Position numbers and translations under genes: made by a program
In this document: positions 58,619-64,000 of the stretch, in pieces
How the letters are laid out: each line of letters begins with the position of its first letter
Numbering within the stretch: position 1 is the first letter of the stretch
The notes under the pieces: model-generated
Database searches by the model: none
The model's input: only the letters and a program-made list of their open reading frames with translations
Told to the model about the DNA's origin: nothing
Source: Candidatus Zixiibacteriota bacterium
Lineage (GTDB): Bacteria > Zixibacteria > MSB-5A5 > GN15 > PGXB01
Direction of reading: 5' to 3'
DNA: 64,000 bases
NCBI GenBank assembly: GCA_016933955.1
Contig: JAFGTT010000036.1
Span: 62,001-126,000, forward strand

Positions 58619-60341
58619 GATCGATTGGCTTGTAGAATATCTTAACTGAGATTTCCCAGATAGAGTTTTCAAAAACATAATTTGTCCTTTCCGTTACTCT
58701 GAATATGCAAAAACATCCCCGAATGGTCAAGAATTTACTCGTTTCCCTGAGTGATCGCTCCAATGAGCACAAAAATGACGGCCTTGTGGTGTTGCCAGCC
58801 TTCCGGAAACCGTCTCTGGGCAGACTCTCCCCGTTTACACTCCCAGAACACCATATCTTGCAGTAGCCTGCCATATTAGTCTGTGCTGACCGGGGCTGGT
58901 TTCAAGCGGCCAATCCGCTTAAGGATTTCATAAAACAACGATCTCGATACCAATACCTCAGCCATCTGAAATGTCACATAACGGGCGTGACGAACGACTT
59001 TGGCTCCGATCTTGATCAGTTTCTCTCGGAGTGTCCTCAGTGACCACACTTTGACTGATTTGGGCAGTGCCAGCCGCCTCAGAAAGTTTCCCAGATTATA
59101 TGCCAGAGCAAACAATTGCAATCTTACCTGATTATCCACAAAATCATGACAGGAAAGCCGCGTCCAGTTCAAGGCGTATTTGCCCTCCTTGATCCATTGC
59201 TCGGCCGTACCACGCCGGTTGTAGAACTTCACTACATTCGCAGATTTCCAGCGAAGGTTCGTCACGATGGAACCAATCCGTGGGAACAACTCGCCCGCAT
59301 GCCATTCCTCCCTGGAGACGACTCTTCTGACTGTATCCCAACTGGCGGCTTGATAACGAAAACTGTAATACTGAACAATCGGTTTCTTAGGCGGACGACC
59401 AACAAGACGAGTCAGTAAATGCTCAACCTCGCTGTACAGAATGGCATTGGCTTTCAGACGTATGGCATAGAAGTATCCTTCTGTTTCCAAATAGCTGTAC
59501 AAATCCGGATTGGCAAAACCAGCGTCGCCGCGATAAAACCGTGGGATGTCGTAGCCTCGATAACGATTGACAATTGGCTCCAGAACATGCCGCCATTCAT
59601 CGGCGCTGTGAACAATACCGTGGCGTAGATGCACCCGCTCGACGTCGCCATACTGGTTGAAACAGAACAATGGATGATAACACGTGCATTCAAAATAGCC
59701 GCTGTAGGCCGAACCTTCCTGATGACCAAAGGTCGGGCTGACGGAATTATTCATATCGAGGATAATCTGCTTTTGCGGCCGGTTCTCAAGAACCTGATCT
59801 ACCCATCTGCCAGGTAGATTCATCAGAAACTCAAGGTTCTTCGGTTGAGTCAGTATCTCAGTCTCAAAGCGACCGATCTGGCTCGTCGAAGCGACCCTGT
59901 GTTCGGTGGCCCGGCCGCCGGCCACGTGCCGCATCGCAGGATCAACACACAGTCGCTCGGCATCGTTGGTATCTTCATCGCCGGCCAATCGGCTGTATAG
60001 CGACTGCCTCAGTAAAGCAACAATACTGTGCCGGGTGCTACCCCCGGTTCAACTGTCAATGATCTCAACCACCGCCGTCCTCGTCAATCCCAAGGTCTCA
60101 TCAAGCTCTCGGTATGCCAGCAAACCGGCATCACTGGTAACCTTGGTTCCATGAAATTCGAGCTTCAATTTGCGATCAAAATTGAGCCTGAGAGCGTCCT
60201 TGCATCCTTCACCCATCGGGTTCTCCCACTTTCGATGATCAAATGTCCATCAAATCCCTTTCCATACGCCATATATTAACGCATCTCAATCCCAGAACCC
60301 AGATTCAAATGGGAAATCCGGGTTTATATAAGCAGTTGATC
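58619..60341 (-). mobile_element. IS1380-family insertion element, boundaries approximate
   Basis: A transposase gene of IS1380 type fills most of the element. Imperfect inverted ends are visible: GATC..TGGCTTGTAGAA at the left (from 58619) and, on the minus strand, GATCAACTGCTTATATAA at the right (to 60341). Further inside both ends carry GATTTCCCA. GATC might be part of the ends or a 4-base target duplication. The size of about 1.7 kb fits the family. One nonsense codon disables the transposase as read here. Confidence 0.55.
58876..60216 (-). pseudogene. IS1380-type DDE transposase interrupted by one TGA
   Basis: Reading from ATG 60216, the frame gives [19 protein letters not shown] and continues to a TGA at 60049-60051. 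It then resumes without frameshift through TGGSTRHSIVALLRQSLYS and GDEDTNDAERLCVDP to the stop at 58876, 447 codons in all. The DDE-region features GHQEGSAYSG, FYRGDAGFANPD and NRRGTAEQWIKEGK are intact. In relatives the position of the stop is usually Arg, so a CGA to TGA change is the simplest explanation. The part downstream could still be made from a TTG at 59988 but would lack the N-terminus. Confidence 0.8.
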
Positions 60342-60363
60342 GGTTGGAGAACAAAGGAATCTT

Positions 60364-61296
60364 CTATTTCCCGAAAACATCGGTGCTGAGGTATTTCAAA
60401 CCGGAATCAACCATCAGGGTAACAATCGCGGCCTCAGGCCCCAAGCGCTCGGCCACCCGAATAGCCGCGATAACATTGGCTCCCGATGATGTTCCGGCAA
60501 AAAGCCCCTCTTCCCTGGCCAGACGCCGCACCATCGCCTTGGCATCATCAGTCCCGACCGCAATGATTTCATCGACCAGATCCGGATCCCAGAGCGGCGG
60601 AGTATAGCCGATACCGACTCCCTCGATTTTATGAGGTCCGGCCTGGCCGCCTGACAATACCGCCGATTCAGCCGGCTCCACGATGATTATCTTAATCTTC
60701 GGATTGTACCGCTTCAATACGGTAGCTACGCCGCGCGCGGAAGCCGCGGTGCCGACACATTGAACAAAGGCATCGAGTTTGCCGCCGGTCTGGTTCCAGA
60801 TTTCCTCGGCCAGCGGGTAGTAGCCGGTAATACTGTCGAGATTATTGAGTTGATCGGTCCAGAAAGTATGCGGCTCTTTGCTGATTTCACGGGCGGTTTC
60901 GATCATATCCAGAATAAGTTTTTTGGTGGTCAGGCCGCCTTCACTCGGTACCAGAGTCAGTCTGGCTCCCAGAGCCGACATATGTTTCAGTTTTTCCCGG
61001 CTGAAAGCATCGGAGGAAACGATATGCAGGTGGTATCCTTTGGCGATACAGACCAGAGCCAGCGATATACCGGTACTGCCGCCGGTGTACTCAACGATGG
61101 TATCCCCGGGTTTCAGCCGGCCGTCTTCCTCGGCTCGTGCAATCATGGCCCGGGCGGTCCGGTCTTTCATGCTCCCGGTCGGATTTTCCCATTCGAGTTT
61201 TACGAATATTCTCGCACATTCGGGTGGAACGACCTTATGCAATTGGACCAGTGACGTGTTTCCGATGGCGCTCAGAACATTGCTGACAATATTCAT
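60364..61296 (-). CDS. cysK: Cysteine-synthase-family PLP enzyme
   Basis: This fold-type II PLP enzyme has 310 residues. The PLP lysine is Lys44 in NPTGSMKDR, the substrate loop is TGGSTGIS, and the phosphate-binding loop lies in CVGTAASARG. The family makes cysteine from O-acetylserine and sulfide. The NPTGSMKDR form differs from the classic NPGGSVKDR, so a related beta-replacement enzyme is possible. It is next to the IS element but otherwise intact, and I see no cysE nearby. Confidence 0.8.
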   Translation of the reverse strand: MNIVSNVLSAIGNTSLVQLHKVVPPECARIFVKLEWENPTGSMKDRTARAMIARAEEDGRLKPGDTIVEYTGGSTGISLALVCIAKGYHLHIVSSDAFSREKLKHMSALGARLTLVPSEGGLTTKKLILDMIETAREISKEPHTFWTDQLNNLDSITGYYPLAEEIWNQTGGKLDAFVQCVGTAASARGVATVLKRYNPKIKIIIVEPAESAVLSGGQAGPHKIEGVGIGYTPPLWDPDLVDEIIAVGTDDAKAMVRRLAREEGLFAGTSSGANVIAAIRVAERLGPEAAIVTLMVDSGLKYLSTDVFGK

Positions 61297-61510
61297 TATC
61301 TGCTTTTCCTATCTGCTTATATAATGTAGAAATATACCAATATGACAGATAAGAACCACCAAAAAACAAAATCCCCGAAGCCATTGAACTTCAGGAGCTT
61401 AAATTTGGTAGCGCAGGGGGGGGCGAGTCCCGACCTTCGGGGTTATGGCGTGTTTAGGCTTTTTTTGCCGGGAAAATGTGGGAAAGGAGTGTATGTCAAA
61501 ATTCGCACTT

Positions 61511-61557
61511 TTATAATTGACCTAAAATATTTTATTATAATTATTCCTAAATAGGAA
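61511..61557 (+). promoter_or_regulatory. Candidate PerR operator region
   Basis: TTATAAT occurs at 61511 and 61535, and ATTATAA at 61534. The segment 61535-61549 matches 11 of 14 fixed positions of the PerR box TTATAATnATTATAA. A palindrome TTCCTA-AA-TAGGAA overlaps at 61544-61557. They lie 30-75 bases before the perR ATG, where a repressor would act. Confidence 0.5.
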
Positions 61558-61587
61558 CAATTCTACAATAAGGATGTTACAATTCAT

Positions 61588-62040
61588 ATGAAAAAGACCG
61601 GGGATCATGTCGCCGAAATGATGGACAGATTCGAAAAAGTCTGTAAATCCAGGGGATTAAGGATTACTCATCAACGCACCGAGATATTTCGAGCCCTTAT
61701 TCAAAATCCCGATCACCCCACAACCGAAAAAATTTTCAATCAGGTGCGCCGGCATCTGAAAACGATTTCTCTGGATACTGTTTATCGGACGATCGGAATT
61801 TTCGAAAAATATGGTCTGATTAAAAAAGTCCACCATATCGATAATACGACGCGTATTGATATTAATATATCCAATCATCATCATCTTGTTTGTTCTAAAT
61901 GCAAAAGAATGGAAGATTTTTATTGGCCCGATTTTGACCGGATGAAACTGCCGGCATCTGTCTCTCACTGGGGTAAAACAGGTTTCAAACATGTTGTAAT
62001 CGAAGGTTTATGTTCAAGTTGTAGTAAGAAAAATAAATAA
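61588..62040 (+). CDS. perR: PerR-type peroxide-sensing Fur-family repressor
   Basis: This 150-residue Fur-family protein aligns to Bacillus PerR with a constant offset of six. The regulatory metal ligands are His43, Asp91, His97, His99 and Asp110. Structural zinc cysteines are 102, 105, 142 and 145. Asp at position 91, where Fur has Glu, is the residue that permits peroxide sensing by metal-catalysed oxidation. katG lies 58 bases downstream on the same strand, the classic PerR target. The gene is AT-rich (20 of 60 G+C in the line starting 61801). Confidence 0.9.
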   Translation: MKKTGDHVAEMMDRFEKVCKSRGLRITHQRTEIFRALIQNPDHPTTEKIFNQVRRHLKTISLDTVYRTIGIFEKYGLIKKVHHIDNTTRIDINISNHHHLVCSKCKRMEDFYWPDFDRMKLPASVSHWGKTGFKHVVIEGLCSSCSKKNK

Positions 62041-62089
62041 TATTGATAATATAAGATAATGGTAAAATGTACAACATAAATCCTTATAA

Positions 62090-64000
<1,911 letters not shown>

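Noticed and set aside
58605-58874. 89-codon ORF downstream of the IS1380 transposase
   Set aside because: It runs through the inverted end of the element and shows no protein-like conservation pattern.
61517-61541. TTGACC / TATAAT promoter for perR
   Set aside because: The spacer is only 13 bases, too short for sigma70; TATAAT is better read as part of the PerR half-sites.
61342-61554. 70-codon ORF between cysK and perR
   Set aside because: Low-complexity ends, an interspersed-repeat-like middle, and overlap with the perR operator region.

Overview
The window looks like a chromosome segment from a diderm bacterium of the FCB type, possibly a candidate phylum such as Zixibacteria. This placement is an inference. 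It rests on a large secreted protein with a paired dockerin-type calcium-binding C-terminus, a TonB-dependent-receptor-like outer-membrane protein, a class II photolyase, and archaeal-type GatD beside ordinary bacterial housekeeping genes. No rRNA, tRNA or CRISPR array was recognised.

Layout. 0-13 kb: end of a giant secreted repeat/beta-propeller/dockerin protein, an EamA permease, a 54-residue rubredoxin with a small HAD protein, the amino-sugar pair glmM-glmS, an alpha/beta hydrolase and a TonB-receptor-like protein. 13-20 kb (minus strand): an inositol-phosphatase-like gene, a two-gene ABC exporter whose two ATPase domains differ in the way known from heterodimeric exporters, and a secreted protein of unknown function. 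20-28 kb (minus): yceD-rpmF-plsX-fabH-fabD-fabG-acpP-fabF-rnc, the classic fatty-acid/phospholipid cluster, followed by an etfB without etfA. 28-35 kb (minus): a complete F-type ATP synthase operon, atpZ-I-B-E-F-H-A-G-D-C, with a good promoter. 35-43 kb: a large M16C-type zinc peptidase, a class II photolyase with an SRPBCC partner, and an XylR/DmpR-like sigma54 activator preceded by a candidate -24/-12 promoter and three dyads. 43-46 kb (minus): an iron-uptake operon, DtxR-like repressor-feoA-feoB, with a clear promoter whose spacer carries the candidate operator. 46-49 kb: hemL and, convergent to it, gatD.

49-64 kb is more accessory in character. A short alternating repeat block precedes a two-gene Gabija anti-phage system (gajA-gajB). 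The Gabija genes are visibly AT-rich beside GC-rich mfd. A patch of interspersed repeats follows, then mfd with a terminator-like hairpin in its leader, a decayed RAYT/IS200-type transposase, an orphan membrane protein, an IS1380-like element with one nonsense codon, a cysteine-synthase-like gene, and a perR-katG peroxide-defence pair. katG runs off the window.

I did not find a convincing new multi-gene system. The best candidates for follow-up are archaeal-type GatD in a bacterium, the Gabija locus with its flanking repeats, the sigma54 regulator with its dyad-rich upstream region, and the nearly leaderless Dtx-Feo promoter.
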